Shown here piece after piece: positions 31,927 through 41,195 of a stretch of DNA of 64,000 bases. Both the position numbers and the translations under genes were made by a program. Each line of letters starts with the position of its first letter. Within the stretch, counting starts at the first letter, position 1. The notes beneath the pieces are model-generated. The model searched no databases. It was not told where the DNA came from and was given only the letters and a program-made list of their open reading frames with translations. This stretch comes from Rhodospirillaceae bacterium (lineage in GTDB: Bacteria > Pseudomonadota > Alphaproteobacteria > Rhodospirillales > UBA2165): the NCBI GenBank assembly GCA_018649725.1, contig JABIHH010000016.1:1-64000 (forward strand). Reading direction: 5' to 3'.

Positions 31927-32367
31927 ATGCCCACCCATGCCGAACAACGCCATTTGCCTCATTCTTCCCAGCAAATGTTTGATCTCGTCGCTGACGTTGC
32001 TAAATATCCAGAGTTCTTACCGTGGTGCGTTGGCACCCGCATCCGGGAACAAGATGATGCTCACATCGTGGCCGATATGGTCATCGGCTATAAAATGTTT
32101 CGCGAAAAGTTTACGTCTCGTGTTGAGTTGTCTTCACCCGTCCGCATTGATGTCGTCTACGAGAATGGCCCGTTTAAATATCTCAATAATCATTGGATTT
32201 TTATTACCGAAGCGGATGGCACCTGCACCGTCGATTTCTATGTCGATTTTGAATTCAAATCAAAACTCTTGCAGAAAATGATCGGCGTTGTGTTTAACGA
32301 GGCGGTTAAAATTATGGTACACTCCTTCGAGAAGCGAGCGGCTTTTGTTTACGCGGTGAATCAATAA
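31927..32367 (+). CDS. RatA/Coq10-like START-domain protein
   Basis: The 146-aa protein is a polyketide-cyclase/START-like fold of the RatA/Coq10 type. Typical features are the N-terminal SSQQMFDLVADVAKYPEFLPWC (near residue 18), SRVELSSP near 73, and the C-terminal LQKMIGVVFNEAVKIM helix. Relatives assist ubiquinone function (Coq10) or were described as a toxin affecting ribosome association (RatA). The conserved location next to lipA favours a housekeeping, ubiquinone-linked role. Its end overlaps the convergent PAS gene by 7 bp. Confidence 0.88.
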   Translation: MPTHAEQRHLPHSSQQMFDLVADVAKYPEFLPWCVGTRIREQDDAHIVADMVIGYKMFREKFTSRVELSSPVRIDVVYENGPFKYLNNHWIFITEADGTCTVDFYVDFEFKSKLLQKMIGVVFNEAVKIMVHSFEKRAAFVYAVNQ

Positions 32368-32873
32368 AAATCATAAGCGCCGACAAGGCGTGAAGCTGTG
32401 CCGGTTTCATCAAATAACGGCACGCTGATTGACTCAAATTGTCGGAATTTATTTCCTGGGGCAAAATCAAGCTGACCCAGCATTTTAACGGAATGGACTT
32501 TGGAAATAACAAAGTTGGCAACCTCTAATACTTGTTCCAAAGCCTTGCCTTCATAATAGACACGAAATGTCTTGCCGGTTGCCTCAAGTGAAAATGCACT
32601 GACAATCTTTGTTCCCCAGTACCGGTTTCTAAAATCATAACCAGAATCAATGACGTCTTTATAAATCAAGTAGGGCGCGCATTCGATTATGTCGGTAATC
32701 TCAAAATTTGAAACTTGAGGCCCGATATCTGGAGTGCGTTCGCAAAGGCTTTGCCAGTATTCGAGAACCCGGCAATTCACCTGGTGTTCAAAATCGGTAG
32801 TTACTTCGATAACACAACCTTCAAGTTGCGGAACAGTTACAGCGCTCACTTTTAGGAATCCCCCCGAATTCAC
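32361..32873 (-). CDS. PAS-domain (PAS_5-like) protein
   Basis: The 170-aa protein resembles standalone PAS_5-type proteins common in Rhodospirillales: LEYWQSLCERTPDIG near residue 38, FEITDIIECAPYLIYKDV near 58, RNRYWGTKIVSAFSLEATGK near 82, and SISVPLFDETGTASRLVGAYDFY at the C-terminus. No output domain or transmembrane segment is seen. Possible ligand and partner are unknown. It lies between the convergent RatA-like gene and cinA, in a place where many relatives have no gene. Confidence 0.75.
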   Translation of the reverse strand: MNSGGFLKVSAVTVPQLEGCVIEVTTDFEHQVNCRVLEYWQSLCERTPDIGPQVSNFEITDIIECAPYLIYKDVIDSGYDFRNRYWGTKIVSAFSLEATGKTFRVYYEGKALEQVLEVANFVISKVHSVKMLGQLDFAPGNKFRQFESISVPLFDETGTASRLVGAYDFY

Positions 32874-32937
32874 TTAAACAAATTAAAATTGATTTTCTTT
32901 TAGTTTAAAAAATTAAAAATGTCCCGACCTGTAACAA

Positions 32938-33426
32938 TTATTTAATATGGTGAAGCATCATTTTTATAGCGGCTTCTACCGTTGCCAATCGCACGGCATC
33001 TCGATCACCTTGAAATAAAAACCGCTCATTGAGCGTAGTTTTTCCTTCACAAGCAGAAGCGATTTGAACTGTGCCGACCGGTTTATCGGGCGTACCGCCG
33101 CCGGGACCCGCAACGCCAGTTACGGCGACGGTGAGCTGAACAGGCGCATTGTTTAAAGCTCCTTCGCACATCGCTTTAGCAACGGGCTCACTGACAGCAC
33201 CATGGGCAACAATTTCTTCCATCGGCACACCCAGCATTTCGTTCTTGGCCTCGTTAGAATAGGTGTTGAAGCCACGTTCAAACACATCTGAGGATCCTGA
33301 GACAGATGTTAGGCAGCCCGCAATTAATCCGCTGGTACAACTTTCGGCCGTGGCGATCTTGATTTTGCCCTCACGGCATTTGGCAATGAGTTCAGCTGTT
33401 AATTTGGTGAGTTCAGATGGAAACAT
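32938..33426 (-). CDS. CinA-type nicotinamide-nucleotide amidohydrolase
   Basis: This is a standalone C-terminal CinA (PncC) domain of 162 aa that deamidates nicotinamide mononucleotide to nicotinate mononucleotide, a salvage step in NAD recycling. Typical motifs are ATAESCTSGLIAGCLTSVSGSSDVFERGF-like segments (ESCTSGL near residue 28), YSNEAKNEMLGV near 56 and VTGVAGPGGGTPDKPVGT near 106. The N-terminal molybdopterin-binding-like domain of full CinA is absent, as in PncC. It lies 6 nt after pgpA. Confidence 0.93.
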   Translation of the reverse strand: MFPSELTKLTAELIAKCREGKIKIATAESCTSGLIAGCLTSVSGSSDVFERGFNTYSNEAKNEMLGVPMEEIVAHGAVSEPVAKAMCEGALNNAPVQLTVAVTGVAGPGGGTPDKPVGTVQIASACEGKTTLNERFLFQGDRDAVRLATVEAAIKMMLHHIK

Positions 33427-33432
33427 AATTGA

Positions 33433-33903
33433 TTAAACCCCAACATATTTAAGATACATAACTTGGCCGACCCAGAGCAGTACCCCAGCATAAACGCCGG
33501 CAATGACATCGTCTAACATGATCCCCATGCCACCTTTGATTTTTTGATCGGCCCAGGATATTGGCCAAGGTTTCCAGATATCGAACAACCGAAATAGTAA
33601 AAATCCTATCGCATAGAGAATTAGGTCTGGCGGCACGACGAGTAGGGTGAGCCATTGCCCGGCAACTTCATCAATGACAATTTCGGAAGGGTCTGTGACT
33701 CCCATGGCGCGAGATGTAACCTCTGATGCCCAGACACCGACAACAAAAACTATGATGGTGGCGCCAGAAAGGATTTCGAGGCTGCCCCAATAAGCAATGG
33801 CATAAGCCAAGGGAAGAGCAGCGAGGGAACCCCAAGTTCCTGGCGCTTTTGGCAATAATCCAGCACCAAACCAAACGGCGAGAAGCTGCGCGATTCGGGT
33901 CAT
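33433..33903 (-). CDS. pgpA: Phosphatidylglycerophosphatase A
   Basis: PgpA dephosphorylates phosphatidylglycerol phosphate in phospholipid synthesis at the inner membrane. The 156-aa protein has the family motifs LPKAPGTWGS near residue 18, VIDEVAGQWLT near 77 and GGMGIMLDDVIAGVYAG near 128, with acidic residues in the last two forming the metal site, and about four hydrophobic helices. It is first in the short pgpA-pncC run on the minus strand. Confidence 0.95.
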   Translation of the reverse strand: MTRIAQLLAVWFGAGLLPKAPGTWGSLAALPLAYAIAYWGSLEILSGATIIVFVVGVWASEVTSRAMGVTDPSEIVIDEVAGQWLTLLVVPPDLILYAIGFLLFRLFDIWKPWPISWADQKIKGGMGIMLDDVIAGVYAGVLLWVGQVMYLKYVGV

Positions 33904-34230
33904 TCCTCTCTTCGACCTTTCTTCCTGGCCACTTGAATTATTTGTAAAATCATCCTGCTTCCTACAGGTCAGCTGGTTGAAAAGCTATACTTATTTCCTG
34001 GTAACTTGTTCATTTCACTTGTTGAATCGGGCCTAAAAGTCGCTTCGAGATAAGATAAATGAAAAAGTATCACGATATTCACTCATATTTGCGTCATAAC
34101 TCTTGCATCAAATACGATGAACGGATAGTTTCTAAGAGCCTTTGAATTGACTATTTGGTGGCGCTCGGGGGCAGTAAAATTAAGGCTATTTAGGCCTAGA
34201 AAAACTGATAAGGCGTCTAAGAGGGAATTT
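33904..34230. other. Intergenic region between pgpA and the M23 peptidase gene
   Basis: This 327-bp gap separates divergently transcribed genes and must hold two promoters, but I see no convincing -35/-10 pair. A 30-codon frame (34058-34150) begins MKKYHDIHSYL but lacks a good ribosome-binding site. An imperfect inverted repeat AGGCTATTTAGGCCT occurs around 34183. No RNA gene is evident. Confidence 0.4.
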
Positions 34231-35559
34231 ATGTTCGATACAAATCACGGAAATCTCACCCACAGGTGGGCACGTGCAATAATGCGGTTTTTTCCTGATC
34301 GCGAAATCATGCTTCGCACGGATGGTCGAGTCCGTCACGTCAAAATTTCCAAGACTTTGCAGCTCTCTTCATTTGGTGCCGTACTCGTTTTAGCGGGCTG
34401 GGCTATATTTGCATCCTTTAGTTTCTTTATCCATGACGAGATTGTCGTGTCAAAGAACAAAGAAATTCTGGAAGCGCGCATGGTTTATCGCAGTCTGCTT
34501 TCAGAAGTTTCAGATTATCAGAGTAAGTTCTCTAACCTGACGAGTGAGCTTGGCAAAAATCATGGGTTGATGCTTGATTTGGTTGAGAAGAATGCGGCCC
34601 TGCAGCAAAACCTTCGGTCCGCGAAAACCCGATTGCAATCTTCTAACTCCCGGCATGAACAAATCGTTGCGGCGCGCGCAAATTTAAAAAGTAAATTATC
34701 CGGTATCGAAAACGAGATGAAGGCGCTCAACAGCCATAACTTCAATCTCAAGGGTAATCTGAACTCGGTAACAACAGATTTGGAAAGCGCTCTGTCGGAA
34801 AGAAATTTTGCCCGTGCTCAAGGTAAGAAGCTCTCTCACACCGTCACTAAATTGGAAAATGATTTAGATACGTTGCAGAAATCCGAGAAAGATATTCTGG
34901 TCAAGCTGACGGAACGCACAAAGGATAACATTGACGATATTGAATTTGTGTTGAAGCGGACCGGTATCAATGTCGCTAAATTGTTAAAGGCGAATGACGG
35001 TCAGATTAAGAAGAATTTTGGTCAAGGTGGACCATTTATTGCGCTCACGCCAAATACGGAGCCTGCGCAACGCCTTAAAGCGACCTTGGCAAACCTTAAT
35101 TCGCATCTCAAACAATTCGGTGAATTGCAGTTGTTGATGAAGCGCCTACCAATTGCGGCACCGCTCGATTATTTCACTATATCCAGCCATTACGGCAAAC
35201 GCCGCGACCCGATCAATAAGCGTTGGGCGAGCCATTACGGCATTGATTTTGGCGGCGCCAAGCGTACTTCGGTCTTTGTCACGGCTCCCGGCAAGGTGAC
35301 TTATGCCGGCCGGAAAGGTAAATACGGCAAGCTTATCGAAGTGGATCACGGTCTTGGATTTAAAACCAGATATGGTCATTTGCATAAGATTCTTGTTAAA
35401 CGCGGTCAAAAAGTGGATTATCGTACCAAGATTGGTTTGATGGGGAGCACTGGTCGTAGTACCGGGCCTCACCTTCACTATGAAATTACGGTGAAAGGTA
35501 AACATCAAAATCCATGGCGTTTTATCAAGGCCGGTAGATATGTTTACAAAAGGCAGTAA
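34231..35559 (+). CDS. Membrane-anchored M23 family metallopeptidase
   Basis: This is probably a peptidoglycan DD-endopeptidase or a regulator of one. From ATG 34231 (GAGGG site 5 nt upstream) it is 442 aa. A transmembrane helix lies near residues 50-72, a coiled coil near 95-240, and a C-terminal LytM/M23 domain (about 300-425) with zinc ligands in the HYGIDFGG, YGHLHKI and GPHLHYEI motifs. The M23 HxH and HxxxD pattern looks complete. Its last 20 bases overlap the bactofilin gene, a known pairing in Alphaproteobacteria. Confidence 0.92.
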   Translation: MFDTNHGNLTHRWARAIMRFFPDREIMLRTDGRVRHVKISKTLQLSSFGAVLVLAGWAIFASFSFFIHDEIVVSKNKEILEARMVYRSLLSEVSDYQSKFSNLTSELGKNHGLMLDLVEKNAALQQNLRSAKTRLQSSNSRHEQIVAARANLKSKLSGIENEMKALNSHNFNLKGNLNSVTTDLESALSERNFARAQGKKLSHTVTKLENDLDTLQKSEKDILVKLTERTKDNIDDIEFVLKRTGINVAKLLKANDGQIKKNFGQGGPFIALTPNTEPAQRLKATLANLNSHLKQFGELQLLMKRLPIAAPLDYFTISSHYGKRRDPINKRWASHYGIDFGGAKRTSVFVTAPGKVTYAGRKGKYGKLIEVDHGLGFKTRYGHLHKILVKRGQKVDYRTKIGLMGSTGRSTGPHLHYEITVKGKHQNPWRFIKAGRYVYKRQ

Positions 35560-36004
35560 AGAAGACGAGAAAAACCTTGCTCCTAAGGTGCCTTCTCCAC
35601 CCTCACTTTTAAGTACCGATCTCGAAATCACTGGCAATCTACATAGTCATGGCGAAATTCAAATTGATGGCATCGTCAATGGTGACATCCACTCAGACGT
35701 GCTGATTGTCGGTGAGACCGCCCAAGTAAATGGTGAAATTTCAGCTGATAGCGTGCGGGTACATGGCCATGTTACCGGACAGATTAAAGCAAATTCTGTA
35801 TCCTTGGCGAAGACTGCGCATGTTTTGGGCGATATCCTGCATGGTAATTTAGCGATCGAGCAGGGCGCTTTCCTCGAAGGTCACTGTCGTCGAATTGAAA
35901 GCGAAAAAAAGTCATCAGAAGGCGCGATCAATCTTTTGGTTAAAGGCGGCTCCAAGAACAAGACCGAGCAACCGCCTAAAAAACCTCTGGCTGAGACCGC
36001 CTAA
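35540..36004 (+). CDS. Bactofilin
   Basis: Bactofilins are polymerizing cytoskeletal proteins that form a right-handed beta-helix and direct local cell-wall growth. The 154-aa protein has the core (about 28-115) with repeated hydrophobic turns such as GEIQIDGIVNGDI, GETAQVNGEIS and LAKTAHVLGDI, flanked by disordered tails. The start overlaps the M23 gene by 20 bp, so the two are coexpressed and probably work together on cell shape or a polar structure. Its 3' end overlaps the convergent dehydratase gene by four bases. Confidence 0.95.
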   Translation: MFTKGSKEDEKNLAPKVPSPPSLLSTDLEITGNLHSHGEIQIDGIVNGDIHSDVLIVGETAQVNGEISADSVRVHGHVTGQIKANSVSLAKTAHVLGDILHGNLAIEQGAFLEGHCRRIESEKKSSEGAINLLVKGGSKNKTEQPPKKPLAETA

Positions 36005-36987
36005 TCAAATTTTCCTTCTAAGACTTGAGCAAAAGTATCGGCATCGACATTGCCGCCGGTACATATAATGCCGACGGTCTTTCCTTGAAGATCAATTTTG
36101 CCTGAGAGGGCTGCGGCGAGCGCCACTGCGCCGCCGGGTTCAACAACAATTTTATATTCTTGAAAGGCATTTTTCATAGCATTGGCCGTTTCGGCCTGGC
36201 TGACAACCAAGCCACCTTTCAACAACTTTCTATTGACGATAAATGTCAGCTCACCCGGAATTTCCAACAGCAATGAATCGCAAAAAGATGAAGTTTCAGG
36301 TTTGATCTGAACGCGTTCCCCGGCCTCAAGAGATAGCGCCGTATCGTCATAGCCTTCGGGTTCAACGCAGTAGATAGACGTATTGGGACTGCGTTCCTTA
36401 AAGGCAATCGCATTACCGCCAATCATGCCACCGCCACTGCACGGACCTAACAGACAATCAAGCTCTGCCCCCATATCCTTTGCTTGATCCAAGAACTCAA
36501 GCCCGAGTGTTCCCTGACCGGCCATGATCTGGGGCGCATCGAAAGGGGGCACAAGTGTTGCGCCGGTCTCCTCAATTATCTTATCAGCTATCGCCACGCG
36601 ATTGGCCTCGGCTCGGTTATAAAGCACAGTCTCGGCACCATCGCCCTGAGTGTTTTTAATTTTAATTTCCGGCGCATCCGCCGGCATAACGATGGTCGCT
36701 TTAATGCCTAGAATTTTTGCCGCGGCCGCCACACCTTGGGCATGATTGCCGGACGAAAAAGCAACGACGCCTTTGTCCTTTTGCGCATCAGTGAGGCTGG
36801 AGACCATATTGAAGGCGCCGCGAAACTTAAATGAGCCTGTACGCTGCAGACATTCTGCTTTGATTAACATACGGCAGCTAAGTTGGTCGTTGAGGCGTTC
36901 TGATTCAAGCACAGGCGTGCGAACGGCATAATCTGTCAGTCTGGCAGCGGCGGCTTCAATGTCTTTAAATGTCGGAGGGTTATTCAA
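36001..36987 (-). CDS. Threonine/serine dehydratase, PLP-dependent
   Basis: The 328-aa fold-type II PLP enzyme probably deaminates threonine or serine. PLP Lys is in TGSFKFRGA near residue 53; SSGNHAQGVA near 80 and the glycine-rich phosphate loop GPCSGGGMIGG near 182 are present, as is ICTGGNVD near the end. It lacks the C-terminal regulatory ACT domains of biosynthetic IlvA, so it is the short catabolic or racemase-like form. The start is TTG with a GGAG site 9 nt upstream. It is 12 nt after the transglycosylase gene, same strand. Confidence 0.88.
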   Translation of the reverse strand: MNNPPTFKDIEAAAARLTDYAVRTPVLESERLNDQLSCRMLIKAECLQRTGSFKFRGAFNMVSSLTDAQKDKGVVAFSSGNHAQGVAAAAKILGIKATIVMPADAPEIKIKNTQGDGAETVLYNRAEANRVAIADKIIEETGATLVPPFDAPQIMAGQGTLGLEFLDQAKDMGAELDCLLGPCSGGGMIGGNAIAFKERSPNTSIYCVEPEGYDDTALSLEAGERVQIKPETSSFCDSLLLEIPGELTFIVNRKLLKGGLVVSQAETANAMKNAFQEYKIVVEPGGAVALAAALSGKIDLQGKTVGIICTGGNVDADTFAQVLEGKFD

Positions 36988-36999
36988 TTTGGCTGGCTC

Positions 37000-38997
37000 C
37001 TAGCGCCGCAAATCGCCTTCAGGATTAAACGCTATTTCCGTTTGGTTGAGGCGTGATCGATAGACATGCAGGTTCTCTAACACGCGCTGCACATAGTTGC
37101 GGGTTTCCTTGAATGGAATAAGCTCGACCCAATCAATCGCATCAACATTTTTATCCCGTGGATCGCCGTTGCGTTTAATCCACTGATTGGCTCGTCCAGG
37201 CCCTGCATTATAAGCCGCCAGTGAAAGCACGTAAGAGCCTTTAAACTGCTCTAGCAAGCCAGCTAGATAAGCTTGGCCTAAGCGAAGGTTATAATCTGTG
37301 TCGGTGGTTAGACTGCGACGGCGGTAAGGTAGGCTATGCTTCTTGGCTACACGTTTGGCCGTCGCCGGCATAATCTGCATGAGACCTCGGGCACCAGCGT
37401 GACTGATTGCCTTTATATTAAACGCACTTTCTTGACGAATGAGCGCGTGAAGGAGGGCGGTTTCCATTTTTGGCTGTTTGGCATCCGGTAATAAAGGATA
37501 CCCTTCCTCAGCCAACGTAATGCCGGCGCGGTAAGCTTGTTTAGCGGTGTAGATTGCAAGGTCAGGGCGACCGTTTTGCCGGGCGAGTTTGGCAACATTG
37601 ACCCGCCAATGAGCTGATGCCCCCTCTTTATTTAGAGTTCGAATAAAGGGACGCATGAGGTCAAATAGCTGAGCCTTTGCTAAAACACGAACGACTTTCA
37701 CTAATTCATCGTTCCCGAATTTTTTCGCCTCTGCACCATCATCCATTGGTAAACTGGGCAGCGTGATAGGTGCATTTGCATCAATTTTAGCAACGGCGAG
37801 TTGGCCGTAATAAGTTAGCGGATAGGTGGCGGCTTTTTTAAACCAGGTCTTCGCCTTTTCCTGTTTTTTTAACACTTCCGCCGCGCGTCCTGCCCAATAG
37901 GCACCACGTGCCCGACTGATCGGATATTTGGAAGCTTCAAACAAAGCGGTGAAATGTTTTAAAGCCGCCTCATTCTCTTTTAAAAAACGTAACGCAATCC
38001 AACCGGCCAGCCACTCGCCTTCGACAAATCCAGCGCCCTTTTCGAGACGGTGATTTTTGGCGAGACGATAGGCTTCTGTGACATGACCAGCCTTTAAGGC
38101 ACGTCTGGTCAGCACAGCCGCTTCCCGCCACCAGCGTTCAGGGTGGCTCAGTTTATCAGGTAAATTCTCGAACAACTCACGCGCCGCAACATCGCGGCCT
38201 TTACGTCTTCGCCACCGCATGCGCTCAAAAACCAACCCTTGATCATCAAGCAAATTCTCCGGCACTTTAGAGATTGCTCGGTCAACGGCGCCGCGGTAGC
38301 GCCTGAGCGTAATTCGGGCGAAAGCGAGGGCCCGAAAATCCTTATTTACTTTCATGAGCATCCGCCGGACTGGGTAATAGCGACCCTTCCATAGTAAACG
38401 CTCGAGGCGATCGACATGATCTTGGCGGGTTAAATACCGTCGATAACGTTTATAAAACTGGCGTTCCTGGCGGCCGCCAAAATTACCATTAACCCAGGTT
38501 TTTCGGAGCACTTTAACTGCTTCAGGCTTGCGCGAAAGTTTTAACAGCGCCGCGCCCAGGCGGATACCGCCATCAGATGTAACAGGAACATGATCCTTAA
38601 ACCAAGCCAGCACCCGATCCGGATCCATCTCAGCGGTCATGGCTTCTTCTGCGCGTTGGCGGAGGCGGCGCTGGGAGGGCCAGTTGGGTTTATTCTCCAT
38701 AAACCGGAGAATTTCATAAAATGTCGCGCCGGAATTTCTCGATGTATAGCGCTGCCACGTCATAGCTTGACGCAGAACCGGATTTTTAATATCAGTGATC
38801 GCCTTTTTGACATCTTGCCATTTACTGCGCTTAATCAGCTTTTGGATCGTTGCCGCTTTGGCGATATCTTGCTTGGCGATCGTAACCGGAGCAGGCGGCT
38901 TGATCGTTGGCTTTGGAATGTCATTTGCCCATACTAAAGAGCTGGCACTCCCCGCCAGTGCAAACAGACACAATCCAATGGATATGGCAGTCCGCAT
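37000..38997 (-). CDS. Soluble lytic murein transglycosylase Slt
   Basis: Slt cleaves peptidoglycan glycan strands to anhydromuropeptides in the periplasm. I use ATG 38997 (AGGAG site 4 nt upstream; 665 aa); an in-frame ATG at 39009 adds four residues. A signal peptide (1-24) is followed by a long alpha-solenoid U-domain (about 30-480) and a lysozyme-like SLT domain with catalytic Glu in RQESAFN (near 517), then GARGLMQIMPATA and SLAAYNAGPGR. It is divergent from dapA, and the dehydratase follows it. Confidence 0.93.
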   Translation of the reverse strand: MRTAISIGLCLFALAGSASSLVWANDIPKPTIKPPAPVTIAKQDIAKAATIQKLIKRSKWQDVKKAITDIKNPVLRQAMTWQRYTSRNSGATFYEILRFMENKPNWPSQRRLRQRAEEAMTAEMDPDRVLAWFKDHVPVTSDGGIRLGAALLKLSRKPEAVKVLRKTWVNGNFGGRQERQFYKRYRRYLTRQDHVDRLERLLWKGRYYPVRRMLMKVNKDFRALAFARITLRRYRGAVDRAISKVPENLLDDQGLVFERMRWRRRKGRDVAARELFENLPDKLSHPERWWREAAVLTRRALKAGHVTEAYRLAKNHRLEKGAGFVEGEWLAGWIALRFLKENEAALKHFTALFEASKYPISRARGAYWAGRAAEVLKKQEKAKTWFKKAATYPLTYYGQLAVAKIDANAPITLPSLPMDDGAEAKKFGNDELVKVVRVLAKAQLFDLMRPFIRTLNKEGASAHWRVNVAKLARQNGRPDLAIYTAKQAYRAGITLAEEGYPLLPDAKQPKMETALLHALIRQESAFNIKAISHAGARGLMQIMPATAKRVAKKHSLPYRRRSLTTDTDYNLRLGQAYLAGLLEQFKGSYVLSLAAYNAGPGRANQWIKRNGDPRDKNVDAIDWVELIPFKETRNYVQRVLENLHVYRSRLNQTEIAFNPEGDLRR

Positions 38998-39193
38998 TCC
39001 GCTCCTCATCTCCCTATAAGACCCTCAATGTATATTTTTTTAATTAATTTGGAGTCTAGTTTGCCCTGTCGGTCTAAGCAAGGAAACCAGACCGGCTAAT
39101 TTTGCCTGAAAAATTATGCCTTAAATGACGATCACATCTTGCCGCCAACACCGGCTAGGGCTATGTTCGGCCTCGAAATTTAGGAGAGAGAGT

Positions 39194-40069
39194 ATGTTTA
39201 AAGGATCGTTCGTTGCCCTCATTACGCCGTTCAAAGACGGCCAGGTTGACGAGGAAGCCTTCCGCAAGTTTGTCGATTGGCAGATTACCGAGGGAACCAA
39301 CGGCCTTGTTCCCGTTGGAACGACCGGCGAATCACCAACGCTGAGCCATGATGAGCACATGCGGGTGGTTGAAATTTGCATTGAGGTTGCGGCTGGACGC
39401 GTGCCGGTCATTGCCGGTGCAGGCTCAAACTCGACCGAAGAAGCAATCATGCTCTCTAAGCATGCAAAAAGCGCTGGGGCGGATGCCGCTTTGGTGGTGA
39501 CGCCTTACTATAATAAGCCGACCCAAGAAGGCCTCTATCGTCATTACGATGCCATTCAATCAGAGGCCGATATTCCGGTCATTATCTACAATATCCCGGC
39601 CCGCAGTATCGTGGATATGAGCGTCGAGACGATGGCGAAGCTTTCCAAGCTGCCAAATATTGTTGGCGTTAAAGACGCGACGAGTGATCTCAATCGCCCG
39701 ATTTTAACCAAAGCGGCTTGTGGTGATGATTTCTGTCAGCTCTCTGGCGAAGATGGCACGGCCATTCCGTTCAACGCGGGGGGCGGTCATGGCTGCATTT
39801 CAGTCACGGGCAATATTGCGCCGAAATTGTGCGCTGATATGCAAGCAGCCTGGTTTGATGGCGACACCGCACGCGCTATGGCGCTACAAGATGTGTTGAT
39901 GCCGCTTCATTCGGCGATGTTCTGTGAAACCTCACCGGGCCCCGTTAAATATGCAGCTGAGTTGTTGGGACTGGGCGCCGCTGATGCACGCTTGCCCATC
40001 TGTGAGATCGCCGATAGCAGTAAAGCAGCCGTTAAAGCAGCGCTTAAAGGTGCTGGGATTCTGTCCTAG
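39194..40069 (+). CDS. dapA: 4-hydroxy-tetrahydrodipicolinate synthase
   Basis: DapA condenses pyruvate with aspartate semialdehyde on the way to diaminopimelate and lysine. From ATG 39194 (AGGAGAG site) it is 291 aa. It has [13 protein letters not shown] near residue 40 (the Thr pair), YYNKPTQEG near 106 (Tyr), IYNIPARS near 133 and the Schiff-base Lys in GVKDATSDL near 161. It supplies cell-wall precursors next to other peptidoglycan genes. It lies 11 nt before smpB, a common alphaproteobacterial pairing. Confidence 0.97.
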   Translation: MFKGSFVALITPFKDGQVDEEAFRKFVDWQITEGTNGLVPVGTTGESPTLSHDEHMRVVEICIEVAAGRVPVIAGAGSNSTEEAIMLSKHAKSAGADAALVVTPYYNKPTQEGLYRHYDAIQSEADIPVIIYNIPARSIVDMSVETMAKLSKLPNIVGVKDATSDLNRPILTKAACGDDFCQLSGEDGTAIPFNAGGGHGCISVTGNIAPKLCADMQAAWFDGDTARAMALQDVLMPLHSAMFCETSPGPVKYAAELLGLGAADARLPICEIADSSKAAVKAALKGAGILS

Positions 40070-40080
40070 TCTAATCTGTC

Positions 40081-40557
40081 ATGGCCAAAAAGAAACAATC
40101 CAACGACAACATTGCGGCTCGGAACCGCAAGGCACGTCATGACTACTTCATTGAAGAAAACATTGAAGCTGGCATCATGCTGCAAGGCACCGAGATTAAA
40201 TCCATCCGTAATGGCCGCGCCAGCATCGAGGAATCTTACGCCTCTGAAGAGGGCGGTGAGCTGTTCCTGGTTAATGCCTACATCCCAGAATATCAGGCCG
40301 GCGGGCGCGATCAACATGAAACGCGTCGTCCGCGTAAGCTTTTGCTGCATAAGAAAGAGCTCACCAAACTTGCAAATGCGGTGAACCGGGAAGGTATGAC
40401 GATTATTCCGCTGTCGCTTTATTTCAATAAGCGCGGCATGTTGAAAGTTGATCTCGGCATGGCTAAAGGTAAACGTCAGCATGACAAGCGCCAGACCGAT
40501 AAAGATCGTGATTGGAAGCGCGATCAAGGCCGCATCATGCGCGGTAAAAATGGCTAA
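40081..40557 (+). CDS. smpB: SsrA-binding protein SmpB
   Basis: SmpB binds tmRNA and brings it to stalled ribosomes for trans-translation. The 158-aa protein has the conserved NRKARHDYFIEE near residue 14, GIMLQGTEIKSIR near 34, LVNAYIPEY near 65, the PRKLLLHK segment near 88, and the basic C-terminal tail (KGKRQHDKRQTDKDRDW) that enters the decoding centre. I found no tmRNA gene in the window. The next gene begins inside its last eight bases. Confidence 0.97.
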   Translation: MAKKKQSNDNIAARNRKARHDYFIEENIEAGIMLQGTEIKSIRNGRASIEESYASEEGGELFLVNAYIPEYQAGGRDQHETRRPRKLLLHKKELTKLANAVNREGMTIIPLSLYFNKRGMLKVDLGMAKGKRQHDKRQTDKDRDWKRDQGRIMRGKNG

Positions 40558-41122
40558 GTTTCCTACAAAAAGACGTCTCCCTCCCGGCCAGATCGAAACG
40601 CGAAAATGGCCGGTGCTTGATCTTGGTGATCAGCCCAATCTCTCGGCCAATGATTGGAGTTTTTCTGTCGCTGGTCTGGTCAGCAATCCGATTAAATGGA
40701 GTTGGGCTGATTTCATGGCCCAACCGCAAACCGATAATATTTCTGATATTCACTGCGTGACAGCCTGGTCGCGCTTTGACAATCATTGGCAGGGCGTGTC
40801 GGCAAAACATTTGCTGTCTGTCCTCCAACCAAAATCCGATGCCGCCTATTTGATGATCAAAGGCTATGACGGTTATGCCACCAACGTGCCGCTTAAGTGG
40901 TTTGATGATGACGATGTCTTGCTCGCTCATTCTTGGGAAGGGGAGCCGATCACCCGAGAACATGGTGGTCCTGTTCGACTGATCCTACCAAAACTCTATT
41001 TCTGGAAAAGCGCCAAATGGATCCGCCACATAACGGTTATGGATCAAAACGGCCCCGGCTATTGGGAAGCGCGTGGCTACCACATGGAAGGCGACCCTTG
41101 GAAAGAGGATCGGACGGAATAG
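40550..41122 (+). CDS. Sulfite-oxidase-fold molybdopterin protein (MsrP/YedY-like)
   Basis: The 190-aa protein is a short oxidoreductase molybdopterin-binding domain. The molybdenum-ligating Cys69 is in DIHCVTAWSRFDNHWQG, followed by GYDGYATNVPL near residue 108 and GGPVRLILPKLYFWKSAKW near 147. There is no Tat or Sec signal, so it looks cytoplasmic, unlike periplasmic MsrP, and no heme subunit MsrQ is adjacent. I chose ATG 40550; it overlaps smpB by 8 bp. Substrate unknown; cofactor genes moaC and moeA are in the window. Confidence 0.85.
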   Translation: MAKFPTKRRLPPGQIETRKWPVLDLGDQPNLSANDWSFSVAGLVSNPIKWSWADFMAQPQTDNISDIHCVTAWSRFDNHWQGVSAKHLLSVLQPKSDAAYLMIKGYDGYATNVPLKWFDDDDVLLAHSWEGEPITREHGGPVRLILPKLYFWKSAKWIRHITVMDQNGPGYWEARGYHMEGDPWKEDRTE

Positions 41123-41195
41123 GCTTTGGCGTTGTTCTAAGATCATAACCCAAGCCGGACATTATATGAACACTAACCTTTAATTTATTTGAAAG

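Noticed and set aside
34058-34150. 30-codon ORF beginning MKKYHDIHSYL upstream of the M23 gene
   Set aside because: No good ribosome-binding site and no family; kept only as a note.
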